Assembly (NCBI RefSeq): GCF_014284125.1 | Contig: NZ_JACOFX010000030.1 | Span: 1 to 40,628 of the forward strand | Reading direction: 5' to 3' | DNA length: 40,628 nucleotides | Origin: Undibacterium umbellatum | Lineage (GTDB): Bacteria > Pseudomonadota > Gammaproteobacteria > Burkholderiales > Burkholderiaceae_D | Part shown: positions 25,301 through 33,204 of the stretch, piece after piece | Numbering within the stretch: position 1 is the stretch's first letter | Layout of the letters: each line of letters begins with the position of its first letter | The notes under the pieces: generated by a model | Databases searched by the model: none | What the model saw: only the letters and a program-made list of their open reading frames with translations | What the model was told of the DNA's origin: nothing | Made by a program: the position numbers and the translations under genes

Positions 25301-26537
25301 CATGCAGACGCTGGTCGATTTGATTGAGGTCGATGTTGACCAGGTTTAGCTTCAAGTCAGCTTGTAGGTCAGCTGCTTGCCAGTTGATATCGGCTTCACC
25401 GTGTAACTTGCCCTTGCCTGCCAGTTGCACAGCCAGGTCCTTCAAGCTCAGGTGCTGGCCTTGCCAGAATAATTTGGTACTGAGCGACTGCACAGGCAAG
25501 CCTTGCTTATTGATACTGGCAGCCTGGGCATTGTGAATAGTGATGGGGCCGGTCAAACCAAATTCAGGATTTTTTTTCTTGTCAGCGCTGACTGGTTTCA
25601 GTTGCGTCAATATGCGCAAGTCTGCTTGCGGTGCACCTGCTTGCCAGGCAGATGGGTCAAGATGCTGAACATCGATATCCAGCTCGCGTACATACGGTGC
25701 AGTGAATGCGCTGATGCGTGCTTTGGCATGACCTTGCAGGTGCTGATTTTTGATGGTTTTGTCAGTTGCACTATCCAGCGCCGCCTCAAGTGCAACTTGC
25801 ATGTCATGCAGGCTGCCAGAAACCACGCCCTGCAAGGTAACTGGCGGTATGCCTTCCTGAAGTTTTCCTTGCAGGCTCAGGCGACTATTCAATTTGAAAG
25901 GCGCGAGGCTGCCAAGATCAGCATTGCCTGTTAGCTTGCCCCAGGGGCTGGTCAGTATCGTTTGTGCCTTGAATTGCTTGTCCTGATAAGAAAAACTGCC
26001 AGTCAAGCCGCTGAGTTGCAGGGTTTCTACCTGCTTGCCGCCATCCATCAAGCTGGCGATATGCAAACGCCCCAATGCCAGCCTGGGTGCATTCAGGCTA
26101 AAGGGCAGACCGATATCAACAGGTATGCTGGCCGCACTTTCACTTGAACGGGTGGCAACAGTCAATGCAATTAACTGCAGACTAGTGATATCGATGTGAC
26201 GTCGCCACAAGGCAGTTGGCCGCCACTGCAATATGACAGCGCTTCCCTTGACATGCAAATCCTGGGAAATGAAACTGAATTCATCAAGCTTGAGTTCATC
26301 ATCCAGTGTGCCTTGCACACCACTGAACTTAAGGCTACCGACACTCAGCTTTTCAAGCATGGACAACGCAGTTTTCGTGCCGCTTTCAGTTTTGTACATC
26401 CAGGTCAGAACGAGGCCAGATACAAAAATCAATAGCAGAAACAACTTTGCCGTGAACCAGCTTAAGCGGCGCAAAGGACGTCGCTTTTTTTTAGCGGGCA
26501 GTTTTTTCTCTACCTGATCTTTGTCGTTTGCACTCAT
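22374..26537 (-). CDS. tamB: Translocation and assembly module subunit TamB
   Basis: TamB is a long inner-membrane-anchored protein that spans the periplasm and works with TamA in outer-membrane protein assembly or lipid transport. At 1387 residues it has the expected size. A single N-terminal membrane anchor (about 25-50, FTAKLFLLLIFVSGLVLTW) follows a Lys/Arg-rich start. The middle is beta-rich AsmA-like repeats, and the C-terminus has the DUF490 signature (IRTLKGVYEGYGQQLEIERG and LSWLVLGRG, ending in a beta-strand VDVNYTFSFN). The frame is open to 26606, but the ATG at 26537 is chosen because it begins 1 base after the tamA stop. It is cotranscribed with tamA. Confidence 0.95.
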   Translation of the reverse strand: MSANDKDQVEKKLPAKKKRRPLRRLSWFTAKLFLLLIFVSGLVLTWMYKTESGTKTALSMLEKLSVGSLKFSGVQGTLDDELKLDEFSFISQDLHVKGSAVILQWRPTALWRRHIDITSLQLIALTVATRSSESAASIPVDIGLPFSLNAPRLALGRLHIASLMDGGKQVETLQLSGLTGSFSYQDKQFKAQTILTSPWGKLTGNADLGSLAPFKLNSRLSLQGKLQEGIPPVTLQGVVSGSLHDMQVALEAALDSATDKTIKNQHLQGHAKARISAFTAPYVRELDIDVQHLDPSAWQAGAPQADLRILTQLKPVSADKKKNPEFGLTGPITIHNAQAASINKQGLPVQSLSTKLFWQGQHLSLKDLAVQLAGKGKLHGEADINWQAADLQADLKLNLVNIDLNQIDQRLHASNIQGKFFAQTAKDKSIKLQAKLQDARASLNAEASYQHEKLLLKLDKIDLQAEDAHLQGTGDISFAGKQVFNLKASLKDFDPARWVATPAGRLQADFSAHGQLLPRLDVQANLQQLQGQYAGQAVQAGMDMRWLQDQQLQVKQLDLRFGKNTLTGQGNWGSADDILKLNIDAQDLSHLNPLLSNWQLALGGNLKADATLRGRFNQPAGSLDALAKQVIIKRGNQQISIAELKSRLNLANGIKGQFEGEIVASHIASEVPASSNATNTSVSAAVNHKPDKIEQVILKLQGRRDAHKLSLETIFPNKQTLSLAASGSMQADAKNDAAWSWNGQLQALNLNGQPDLRLQSSASLQVSAQAVRLGSLSLQSAMGKLQLDELEWTPAALKTSGQVSDVQVVEITNLFYPQHAVSGNLKLNAQWKLQLKESAQGEIKLQRQSGDLRFNDPEGTGTSVALGIRAVQLQMKLGGLVAGSAGENVSLDLVADGSRLGQWQVKANTQLSKQNDAWTILASAPLSGQITAAVPDLQWLGPFINPGVVLKGKLNADARLSGSIGKPGYRATLAGREMEIAFASEGLLLPNGSFDAQIEDKHLKVTNLQFSNTVTNMPRHAQFQGVNWIGRKGEFKASGDIDIGKETGSIQAQWTQFPLLQRKDRWLVVSGEANIVETNNIWSLTGKVLADGAYFRLPKLPPPSLSSDVVVIRKTDKAVAKAAEADSNRKSLKTRVDVSFDMGPRFVFVGRGLDTGLEGSLRLRSIDGSPLQANGSIRTLKGVYEGYGQQLEIERGILNFQGPPSNPGLNIRALRKGLPIEAGVEVFGTVSAPQVRLVSEPDVPDAEKLSWLVLGRGSDQLASGDASLLMSAATAIFGGDGSRNVPRDIVQGLGFDEFSIGSSSNGSSSRLPGQTIAGSTGTSNATTDQVVSVGKRLMPGLVLSVERGLSDASGGIKLSWQLTRRISIIGRAGNESAVDVNYTFSFN

Positions 26538-26538
26538 A

Positions 26539-28401
26539 TCAGAACGCGATAGCGATAGAAAAATCCAGTCGCACTTTTTTCGCCTGGCGACCATAAGCCA
26601 GATCAAGTGCTATCGGGCCTGCGGGGGTTTTATAACGCGCACCCACACCCATGCCTTGCTTTAAGTTCAACTCACGCCAGTTGTCGGCAGCATTGCCCAC
26701 ATCCAGAAAAGTGGCAGCGCCCCAGGATGAATTCAACCAATGCACATATTCTGCACTGGCCGTTGCCATGACGCGACCACCACGGGTGCTGCCTATATGT
26801 TGTATGCCCAGGGTTTGATACCCATAGCCGCGCACTGTGGTGCTGCCACCGGTACGGAACAGATAGTCTTCCGGGATACCCTCTTCATCTTTGGAAAAAA
26901 CAGCACCAAGTTCAGCGCGCAAGATCACAGTGTCGGTTTTGCGTACTGGTATCCAGCGCTGGTATTTCGCATAACTGCGTATGAAGCGCTGATCAGACAG
27001 CAATGCTTTTTCGGAGGCAGCAAGATCAAATTGCAAAATCTGCCCTTTGCGCGGATCAAAGGGCTGATCGACATCGCGCCAGGTCCAGCCTATGCTGGCA
27101 ACCAGGGCTTTGTTGACTTCTTCTGCCTCACCATCAGGAGAAATTTTTTCCCTGACGATATTCAAGCCCAGGCGCTGTTCCAGATGCCCGCGTGTACTGG
27201 TGCGTTTTACACCCAGGGCGCTGCGGCTGGAACGTACGCCAGCAATATTCTCACGCTCTACCAGCACACCAAAAGAATCGAGGAATTTGCTCTCCCGGGG
27301 CGGGAGGTAAATATCGACGTAGCCAAGTTGGCGGCGTTGCTCCAGCCTGACGGCACTGCGCAAATCCCAAGCCTGGTCAAGGATGTTGCGATCACGATAA
27401 GCCACCTCGCTGCGGTAGCCAGTATTGGTGCTGTAACCCAAACCAAAACTCAGATCGCGAGCCTGGCGTTCCACGACAGTAACATCAACTGGCACAGCGT
27501 CGGCTTTTTCAGGATCAGGATCTATACCCACCGCCACGGTCGCAAAGTAAGGCGAGTTTTGCAAAGAGCGCTGGAAATCCAGTAAGCGCGAACGAGAATA
27601 TACTTCTCCCTTTCGAGGCGCCTGATAGCGCTCTATCAGCCAGGATGGATAACGCTGCAAACCAGTGACGCGCATTTCACCCAAAGTGAAAACCGGTCCG
27701 CTATCAACGTCAACCTTTAGGACTGCACTATGCTGATCAGCATTAATTTTTGCTTCACTGAAGGTCATGCCGGCTGCGGCATAGGTGTCAGACCTCAGAC
27801 TCTCCAGCAATTGGTTCTTCGAGTCTGACCAGTCATTTTCACGAAATGGCTGGCCCACTGCCAGGCCCCAGTCTTCCTGCAGGGCGCGCCGTCTTTTAGT
27901 AACGGCTTTGTCGCCTGCATCAATGGCATCGGCCATGGGCCCCAGCACTTTTAGTGATACATTCTCGATGACTGTGCGTGGCCCCGCCTCGACTGTGACA
28001 CGGATGATTTTACTTGCTGTGCCAGGGGCTGCGGCCTGATCGGGGTTGTCAAACTGGATTTGCGGCGAAAAATAGCCTTCTGTGGAGAGGATATTGCTGA
28101 TATCCAGGCGTAATCTCTTGATCAGTGCGGGGGTGATATTTTGTGCTTCGGCATTGTTGGCAAATTCCGGGATATGCTCCCTCAGTAAATCTGCCCAACG
28201 CGATTTGGCAGCCACCAGTTGCAAGCGGCCGCTGCTGGCCGTGCTGATCGTACTGGCAGACGCTTCGCTATCGCCATCAGGTGCAGGCAAGCCAGCGGCT
28301 GGAGCTTCAGTTGGCACAGTCTGCTGCGCCCTGACCGTGCCTGCACTGCAAAAGCCAACAGCACAGAAGAATATCAGTAGCGGGCGCAGGTTTATCTGCA
28401 T
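26539..28401 (-). CDS. tamA: TamA/BamA family outer-membrane assembly protein
   Basis: A 620-residue Omp85-family protein. A signal peptide (MQINLRPLLIFFCAVGFCSAG, cleavage near VRAQQ) is followed by POTRA repeats (about 75-310) and a 16-strand beta-barrel. The barrel has the Omp85 signature: VRGYGYQTLG, then the final strand ending RLDFSIAIAF with a terminal Phe that is needed for outer-membrane insertion. It partners with TamB, encoded 1 base downstream. The gene starts 10 bases after tolR, so it is probably in the same transcript as tolQR. Confidence 0.92.
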   Translation of the reverse strand: MQINLRPLLIFFCAVGFCSAGTVRAQQTVPTEAPAAGLPAPDGDSEASASTISTASSGRLQLVAAKSRWADLLREHIPEFANNAEAQNITPALIKRLRLDISNILSTEGYFSPQIQFDNPDQAAAPGTASKIIRVTVEAGPRTVIENVSLKVLGPMADAIDAGDKAVTKRRRALQEDWGLAVGQPFRENDWSDSKNQLLESLRSDTYAAAGMTFSEAKINADQHSAVLKVDVDSGPVFTLGEMRVTGLQRYPSWLIERYQAPRKGEVYSRSRLLDFQRSLQNSPYFATVAVGIDPDPEKADAVPVDVTVVERQARDLSFGLGYSTNTGYRSEVAYRDRNILDQAWDLRSAVRLEQRRQLGYVDIYLPPRESKFLDSFGVLVERENIAGVRSSRSALGVKRTSTRGHLEQRLGLNIVREKISPDGEAEEVNKALVASIGWTWRDVDQPFDPRKGQILQFDLAASEKALLSDQRFIRSYAKYQRWIPVRKTDTVILRAELGAVFSKDEEGIPEDYLFRTGGSTTVRGYGYQTLGIQHIGSTRGGRVMATASAEYVHWLNSSWGAATFLDVGNAADNWRELNLKQGMGVGARYKTPAGPIALDLAYGRQAKKVRLDFSIAIAF

Positions 28402-28411
28402 CTAAGAAAAC

Positions 28412-28855
28412 TCACTTGGTCGCCAGACCAACGCGATTGATGCCGAGTTTTTTTGCTTCTGAAATCACTTGTATGACCTCGTCATAAATCATGCCTTTAT
28501 CAGCAGATACCAATACGGATAACTCAGGTTTGGCATCATGATACTCGCGCAGTTTTTGCATCAACTGCTTGCGGTCTTTTGCTTCTTCCTTGCTTTCCTG
28601 ACGGTTATTGCCATTGCTGCCAGCTTTGCTATTGATGCTGATGGTGGAAGCCGCATCGGGTCGCAAAGTGATTTCTATGTAATCAGATGGCGGCTGGGTA
28701 GATTGTCCGGCAGTGGGCAGGTTGATGACGCTGGGATTGGTCATCGGCGCGCACACCATGAAAATCACCAGCAACACCAGCATCACGTCGATATACGGAA
28801 CGACATTGATCTCTGCCTTGAATTTGCGTTTACGTTCGCCACGCAGGGTACTCAT
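28412..28855 (-). CDS. tolR: TolR-type biopolymer transport protein
   Basis: A 147-residue ExbD/TolR protein: one membrane segment near the N-terminus (about 18-40) with the proton-carrying aspartate in VVPYIDVMLVLLVIF, then a periplasmic domain ending KKLGINRVGLAT, typical of TolR. It pairs with TolQ to form a proton-driven motor in the inner membrane. It lies 16 bases after tolQ. TolR rather than ExbD is favoured by the ybgC and tolQ context, but the usual tolA partner is not the next gene. Confidence 0.88.
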   Translation of the reverse strand: MSTLRGERKRKFKAEINVVPYIDVMLVLLVIFMVCAPMTNPSVINLPTAGQSTQPPSDYIEITLRPDAASTISINSKAGSNGNNRQESKEEAKDRKQLMQKLREYHDAKPELSVLVSADKGMIYDEVIQVISEAKKLGINRVGLATK

Positions 28856-28871
28856 GCTATTTCATTCGTCC

Positions 28872-29567
28872 TTAGCGTGACTGACGCTGGAGAATATTCG
28901 AGAATTCCTCGATAAAAGTTTCAAAGCGTATCGCCAGCCTGTCGATATCGTGGGAATAACGGTTATAGGCTAGCACGGCAGGAATAGCCGCAAACAAGCC
29001 AATTGCCGTCGCAATCAGGGCCTCAGCAATGCCGGGGGCCACGGCTGCGAGTGTCGCCTGCTGTACATTGGCCAGGCCACGGAAAGAATTCATGATGCCC
29101 CAGACTGTACCGAACAAACCAATGTATGGGGAGACAGAGCCGACGGAAGCCAGGAAGGACAAGTGCGACTCCAGCAAATCCATTTCACGCTGATAAGAAG
29201 CGCGCATAGCACGACGCGCACCGTCCAGCATGGCACCAGCATCCAGCGCCGCCTTGTTGGCGGTCTTGACCTTATGATATTCGCTCATGCCTGCTTCGAA
29301 GATACGTTCGAGAGCGCCACTGGTATCGCGGCCAGCACGACGGCTATTCGTTGCAGCAGCATACAAATCAACCAAATTACCACCGGACCAGAAGTTGCGT
29401 TCAAATTCTTCTGTTTGTCCGCGTGCTTTTTTGATAGCGAACATTTTGCTGAAGATGTAAGTCCAGCTGGTCAGCGACACGCCTAACAACAGTGCCATGA
29501 CCAATTGCACCAGAATCGAGGCATTTGCGATCAGACTTAAAAATGAGAGGTCTTGGGTAACAGTCAT
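28872..29567 (-). CDS. tolQ: TolQ-type proton channel protein
   Basis: A 231-residue MotA/TolQ/ExbB protein with three membrane segments (about 14-36, 135-158 and 170-195). The typical blocks are AIGLFAAIPAVLAYNRY near the C-terminus and GSVSPYIGLFGTVWGIMNSF in the middle. It forms the pentameric channel of the Tol motor with TolR. It lies 61 bases downstream of ybgC. Confidence 0.92.
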   Translation of the reverse strand: MTVTQDLSFLSLIANASILVQLVMALLLGVSLTSWTYIFSKMFAIKKARGQTEEFERNFWSGGNLVDLYAAATNSRRAGRDTSGALERIFEAGMSEYHKVKTANKAALDAGAMLDGARRAMRASYQREMDLLESHLSFLASVGSVSPYIGLFGTVWGIMNSFRGLANVQQATLAAVAPGIAEALIATAIGLFAAIPAVLAYNRYSHDIDRLAIRFETFIEEFSNILQRQSR

Positions 29568-29628
29568 ATTGAATCAATTCAAAAACAAAACAGCGGGCAT
29601 TGTTACCGCCCTAAAATATAAAATAATC

Positions 29629-30027
29629 TCAGCCTATCTTCGCCAACACTTCAGCAGGAATCGCCGCTGGCCTGACTTCAGCCTTGCTGACACAGCCCAC
29701 CTTGATTTTGCCGCTGGCGAGCAAACGCTGACCACACCAGGCCTCTTGCACAAACTGTACAGACGCGCGGCCCAGCTTTTCGACCACAACAGTCAGTCTT
29801 AGTTCATCATCAAGCCTGGCGGGTGCATGATACTCGACTGCGGTGGCTTTGACGACAAACATCAAACCATGTTCATCGGCCATTTGCTGCTGATTGACGC
29901 CCGCAGCCCGGAGCCATTCAGTACGGGCACGCTCAAAAAACTTCAGGTAGTTCGCGTAAAAAACGATGCCGCCAGCATCCGTGTCTTCATAGTAGACCCT
30001 GACTGGCCATACAAATTCTGTTTTCAT
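29629..30027 (-). CDS. ybgC: Tol-Pal associated acyl-CoA thioesterase YbgC
   Basis: A 132-residue hotdog-fold thioesterase. The signature YYEDTDAGGIVFYANYLKFF (13-32) includes the catalytic aspartate, and ERARTEWLRAAG follows. In characterised relatives it hydrolyses short acyl-CoA esters or acyl carrier protein links and is encoded at the head of the tol-pal operon. Here it heads the ybgC-tolQ-tolR-tamA-tamB series. Confidence 0.93.
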   Translation of the reverse strand: MKTEFVWPVRVYYEDTDAGGIVFYANYLKFFERARTEWLRAAGVNQQQMADEHGLMFVVKATAVEYHAPARLDDELRLTVVVEKLGRASVQFVQEAWCGQRLLASGKIKVGCVSKAEVRPAAIPAEVLAKIG

Positions 30028-30118
30028 AGTATAAACTTTACCAGCTATTCAGTGCGTATATTTGCTCTTTGTCACTCATGCTCAAGGGGATATATGCCAT
30101 GCGGGAGGCGAGTACTGG

Positions 30119-30146
30119 CTACTGCCGTCATCGTTGACGGCAGTAG
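30119..30146. terminator. Strong hairpin between ydfG and ybgC
   Basis: Perfect 12-base arms CTACTGCCGTCA (30119-30130) and TGACGGCAGTAG (30135-30146) enclose TCGT. It lies 25 bases past the end of the minus-strand ydfG and about 90 bases before the ybgC start. No T-run follows on the minus strand. It may end the ydfG transcript or protect an RNA end. Confidence 0.55.
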
Positions 30147-30170
30147 CACATCTCAGAAACTGCTGGAGGA

Positions 30171-30923
30171 TCACGCTGTAGCGCGCTTGATCACAAGTGG
30201 TCCATAACCCTGGCAAGTTGGCATCATCTCTATGTGGTTGATATTCACATGCGCAGGCAAGGTAGCGATCCACCAGGCTGTTTCAGCGATATCGACAGCC
30301 GTCAGCGGTACTGTGCCTTCATAGACCTTGGCTGCCGCATCATCATTGCCACGGAAGCGTACATTGGAAAATTCAGTGCCACCACACAGGCCGGGAGCAA
30401 TATTGGTGGCACGCACCCCTGTACCCACCAGGTCAGCACGCAAATTGCGGGTGAATTGATCGACAAAAGCCTTGGTTGCGCCGTAAACATTGCCGCCTGG
30501 ATAAGGTGTTTCACCAGCCACAGAGCCTATATTGATGACCAGGCCAGTGCCACGTGCCACCATGTCTGGCAGAATTGCCCTGGTGACTGTGACCAGACCC
30601 TTGGTATTGGTGTCTATCATGGTATCCCATTCATCCTGGGAAGCCAGGTGTGCCGGTTCAGTGCCCAGTGCCAGGCCGGCATTATTGACCAGTACGTCTA
30701 TGTTTTTCCATTCTGCACTCAAACCTGCCAGCGCGTGCTGGATGGAGTCCTTGCTGGTGACATCCAGTGTCACTGGCAACAAGGCTGCGCCGAGTTCAGC
30801 TTTCAAGGCATCCAGTCTGTCAGTGCGGCGGGCTGCTGCGATGACTTTATGCCCTTCCCGGACAAATTTGCGCGCCATTTCTTCACCAAAACCTGAGCTT
30901 GCGCCGGTAATCAATACGATCAT
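30171..30923 (-). CDS. ydfG: YdfG-type NADP-dependent short-chain dehydrogenase
   Basis: A 250-residue classical short-chain dehydrogenase. The cofactor motif TGASSGFG is at 6-13 and NNAG near 82. The active site is Ser in NIGSVAG and YGATK near 147-151. The C-terminus with HVNINHIEMMPTCQ is typical of YdfG, an NADP-dependent enzyme oxidising serine, allothreonine and 3-hydroxy acids. The ATG at 30923 is preferred over 30938: it gives the family start MIVLITG and has GAAGGAA about 7 bases upstream. It is divergent from glyA, which also uses serine, but no shared regulation is visible. Confidence 0.88.
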   Translation of the reverse strand: MIVLITGASSGFGEEMARKFVREGHKVIAAARRTDRLDALKAELGAALLPVTLDVTSKDSIQHALAGLSAEWKNIDVLVNNAGLALGTEPAHLASQDEWDTMIDTNTKGLVTVTRAILPDMVARGTGLVINIGSVAGETPYPGGNVYGATKAFVDQFTRNLRADLVGTGVRATNIAPGLCGGTEFSNVRFRGNDDAAAKVYEGTVPLTAVDIAETAWWIATLPAHVNINHIEMMPTCQGYGPLVIKRATA

Positions 30924-31082
30924 GCTGAATTCCTTCATTTTTTGTAGGTAACCTGCCTAGCTGACATATGCAGCTCTGAAGCATACTATTTTAAGTGCTT
31001 TTGCCATCCAATACTTGAGCGTCGAAAATTTCGGGATACATACTTGTGCGAACATTAATTTTTTCAATAGCGACGCTGACAC

Positions 31083-31111
31083 TTGCCCATTCAAACGTCA
31101 TCACGTAAAAT
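31083..31111 (+). promoter_or_regulatory. Promoter of the ZTP riboswitch-glyA transcript
   Basis: TTGCCC (31083-31088) and TAAAAT (31106-31111) have an exact 17-base spacing. Transcription would start near 31118, a few bases before the riboswitch P1 stem at 31126, which is the expected arrangement. Confidence 0.6.
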
Positions 31112-31125
31112 CCTTGCACCATTTC

Positions 31126-31257
31126 ATCTCACGTGACTGGCGAAGTGGCCATATCTGCCCTGTTAGACGGGCAAGCATCCTGGCCCAAGATGGAGATCCA
31201 TCGGGAAGCGTGAGATTTCGGAGTCAAACTGACTCCAGCCGTGCGCCTGGGTAGCCT
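31126..31257 (+). ncRNA. ZTP (pfl) riboswitch aptamer upstream of glyA
   Basis: The conserved parts of the ZTP/pfl riboswitch are in order. P1 arms ATCTCACG (31126-31133) and CGTGAGAT (31209-31216) pair perfectly. GTGACTGGCG is at 31133-31142, and a small hairpin GATGG/CCATC (31189-31202) leads into the conserved CGGGAAGC. A linker hairpin GGAGTC/GACTCC (31220-31236) precedes CCGTGCGCCTGGG (31239-31251), the 3' conserved core. The class senses the purine intermediate ZTP/ZMP, which builds up when 10-formyl-tetrahydrofolate is scarce, and turns on one-carbon genes such as glyA. An additional nested hairpin (31147-31185) is inserted in the aptamer. Confidence 0.9.
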
Positions 31258-31306
31258 GATGGTAAAAGCAATGAGGCTGCCCCCTATCCGTTTCAGACAC
31301 CTCATT
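31249..31306 (+). promoter_or_regulatory. Candidate expression platform of the ZTP riboswitch
   Basis: GGGTAGCCT (31249-31257), which includes the end of the conserved aptamer core, can pair with AGGCTGCCC (31274-31282) with one G-U. That would break the aptamer when ligand is absent. A competing hairpin AATGAGG (31270-31276) with CCTCATT (31300-31306) shares bases with it, so the two exclude each other. No long T-run follows, so the mechanism (attenuation or translation control) is uncertain. Confidence 0.5.
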
Positions 31307-31349
31307 AACAACAATCATTGTTTATTAACAGGAATAATCAGGAACCGCC

Positions 31350-32600
31350 ATGTTTGCAAAAAATCATACTCTCGCCAACGTAGATCCAGAACTGTTTGCT
31401 ACGATACAAAAAGAAAACGTCCGTCAACAAGAGCATATCGAGTTGATCGCCTCTGAAAACTATTGTTCCCCAGCAGTCATGGAAGCCCAGGGCTCCCAGT
31501 TGACCAATAAATATGCAGAAGGCTATCCAGGCAAGCGCTATTACGGTGGTTGCGAGCACGTGGATGTCGTCGAACAACTGGCTATTGATCGCCTGAAGCA
31601 ATTGTTCAATGCCAACTTTGCCAATGTACAGCCTAACTCTGGCTCACAAGCCAACCAGGGCGTATTCTTTGCCTTGCTGAATCCGGGCGACACCATCATG
31701 GGCATGAGCCTGGCTGAAGGTGGCCACCTGACCCACGGCATGCCTTTGAATATGTCAGGCAAATGGTTCAACGTCGTGTCTTATGGCCTCAATGAGCAAG
31801 AAGATATCGATTACGATGCAATGGAAAAACTGGCGCGCGAAACCAAGCCTAAACTGATCATTGCCGGTGCTTCTGCATTTGCCTTGCGCATAGACTTTGA
31901 ACGCTTCTCCAAAATCGCCAAAGAAATCGGCGCTTACTTCATGGTTGACATGGCCCACTATGCTGGCCTGATCGCTGCGGGTGTTTATCCTAACCCTGTG
32001 CCTTTCGCTGATGTAGTCACATCCACGACTCATAAGAGCCTGCGCGGCCCACGTGGCGGTATCATTTTGACGAATGATGAAGCGATCGCCAAGAAGATCA
32101 ATTCGGCGATCTTCCCAGGCATCCAGGGTGGCCCGTTAATGCACGTCATCGCTGGTAAAGCAGTTGCGTTCAAAGAGGCACTGACGCCAGAATTCAAGGC
32201 TTACCAGGAACAAGTCGTCAAGAATGCTGCTGCATTGGCAAACACCTTGACTGAACGTGGCCTGCGTATCGTTTCTGGTCGTACCGAATCCCACGTTATG
32301 CTGGTCGACCTGCGTCCTAAAGGTTTGACAGGCAAAGAAGCCGAAGCCATACTGGGTTCTGCCCATATGACTTGCAACAAGAACGGCATCCCTAACGACC
32401 CGCAAAAACCGATGGTCACTTCCGGTATCCGTCTGGGCAGCCCTGCCTTCACCACCCGTGGTTTCAAGGAAGAACAAGCAGTTAAAGTAGGTAATCTGAT
32501 TGCCGACGTACTCGACAATCCGCATGATGCAGCGACGATAGAACGCGTGAAGGCCGAAGTCAAACAATTGACAGATGCTTTCCCAGTGTATCAAGCTTAA
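31350..32600 (+). CDS. glyA: Serine hydroxymethyltransferase
   Basis: GlyA converts serine and tetrahydrofolate to glycine and 5,10-methylene-tetrahydrofolate, the main source of one-carbon units. The 416-residue protein has the normal bacterial length. The pyridoxal phosphate lysine is Lys229 in TSTTHKSLRGPRGG, and the N-terminal block ELIASENYCSPAVMEAQGS is typical. An AGGAA site lies 7 bases before the ATG. It is under the ZTP riboswitch just upstream and ends at a strong terminator, so nrdR is probably expressed partly from elsewhere. Confidence 0.97.
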   Translation: MFAKNHTLANVDPELFATIQKENVRQQEHIELIASENYCSPAVMEAQGSQLTNKYAEGYPGKRYYGGCEHVDVVEQLAIDRLKQLFNANFANVQPNSGSQANQGVFFALLNPGDTIMGMSLAEGGHLTHGMPLNMSGKWFNVVSYGLNEQEDIDYDAMEKLARETKPKLIIAGASAFALRIDFERFSKIAKEIGAYFMVDMAHYAGLIAAGVYPNPVPFADVVTSTTHKSLRGPRGGIILTNDEAIAKKINSAIFPGIQGGPLMHVIAGKAVAFKEALTPEFKAYQEQVVKNAAALANTLTERGLRIVSGRTESHVMLVDLRPKGLTGKEAEAILGSAHMTCNKNGIPNDPQKPMVTSGIRLGSPAFTTRGFKEEQAVKVGNLIADVLDNPHDAATIERVKAEVKQLTDAFPVYQA

Positions 32601-32642
32601 GAGATTCGACTGAAGCAAGGCTTAAGTATCAGACAGCACAAT

Positions 32643-32670
32643 AAAAGCCACTCGCTTGAGTGGCTTTTTT
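32643..32670 (+). terminator. Rho-independent terminator of glyA
   Basis: AAAAGCCACTC (32643-32653) pairs perfectly with GAGTGGCTTTT (32658-32668) around GCTT, and the T-run continues to 32670. It is symmetrical enough to work on both strands. Confidence 0.92.
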
Positions 32671-32723
32671 GTATCATCAAAATATAAAAAACAATTAGAA
32701 AAACCAACGGAGCACCATACGCT

Positions 32724-33176
32724 ATGAAATGCCCTTTTTGCCACCTCGATGACACCCAGGTCATAGACACTCGCGTTTCAGAAGAAGGCAATGTCATACG
32801 CCGGCGCCGCCGGTGTGCCGACTGTGACAAGCGCTTCACTACCTATGAGCGCATAGAACTGGTGATGCCCGTCATCGTCAAGAAAAATGGCAGCCGTACA
32901 GAATATGAGACAACCAAGCTGCGCGCCAGCCTGATGCTCGCATTACGCAAGCGACCCGTATCAGCCGAAGCAGTCGAGACCGCCATACAAAGAATAGAAG
33001 AAAAATTATTGTCCAGCGGAGAGCGCGAGGTCATTTCCGGCCACCTGGGTGAACTGGTCATGCGCGAATTGAAACGCCTCGACAAAATCGCCTACATCCG
33101 CTTCGCTTCTGTCTACAAAAGCTTTGAGGATGTATCCGAATTTGCCGAGGCGATACAAGAGGTCAGGAAGAACTGA
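32724..33176 (+). CDS. nrdR: Transcriptional repressor NrdR
   Basis: A 150-residue repressor of ribonucleotide reductase genes. The N-terminal zinc ribbon has two CxxC pairs (MKCPFC at 3-6 and CADC at 31-34), with RRRRR between them that contacts DNA. The ATP-cone domain follows (about 46-136, VIVKKNGSRTEYETTKLRASL), which senses ATP and dATP levels. The order glyA-nrdR is common in betaproteobacteria. It is convergent with pilE, 17 bases apart. Confidence 0.96.
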   Translation: MKCPFCHLDDTQVIDTRVSEEGNVIRRRRRCADCDKRFTTYERIELVMPVIVKKNGSRTEYETTKLRASLMLALRKRPVSAEAVETAIQRIEEKLLSSGEREVISGHLGELVMRELKRLDKIAYIRFASVYKSFEDVSEFAEAIQEVRKN

Positions 33177-33204
33177 GGTACAAAAAATACCGCTTATTTG
33201 TACC
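33177..33204. terminator. Hairpin between convergent nrdR and pilE
   Basis: GGTACAAA (33177-33184) and TTTGTACC (33197-33204) form perfect 8-base arms starting right after the nrdR stop and overlapping the pilE end. It may terminate both convergent transcripts; there is no long T-run. Confidence 0.4.

Noticed and set aside
26538..26606. Upstream extension of tamB into tamA
   Set aside because: The ATG at 26537 directly follows the tamA stop and begins a normal cytoplasmic basic segment.
26740..27585. Plus-strand ORF of 281 codons opposite tamA
   Set aside because: It is antisense to a well-supported Omp85 gene and has no family features.
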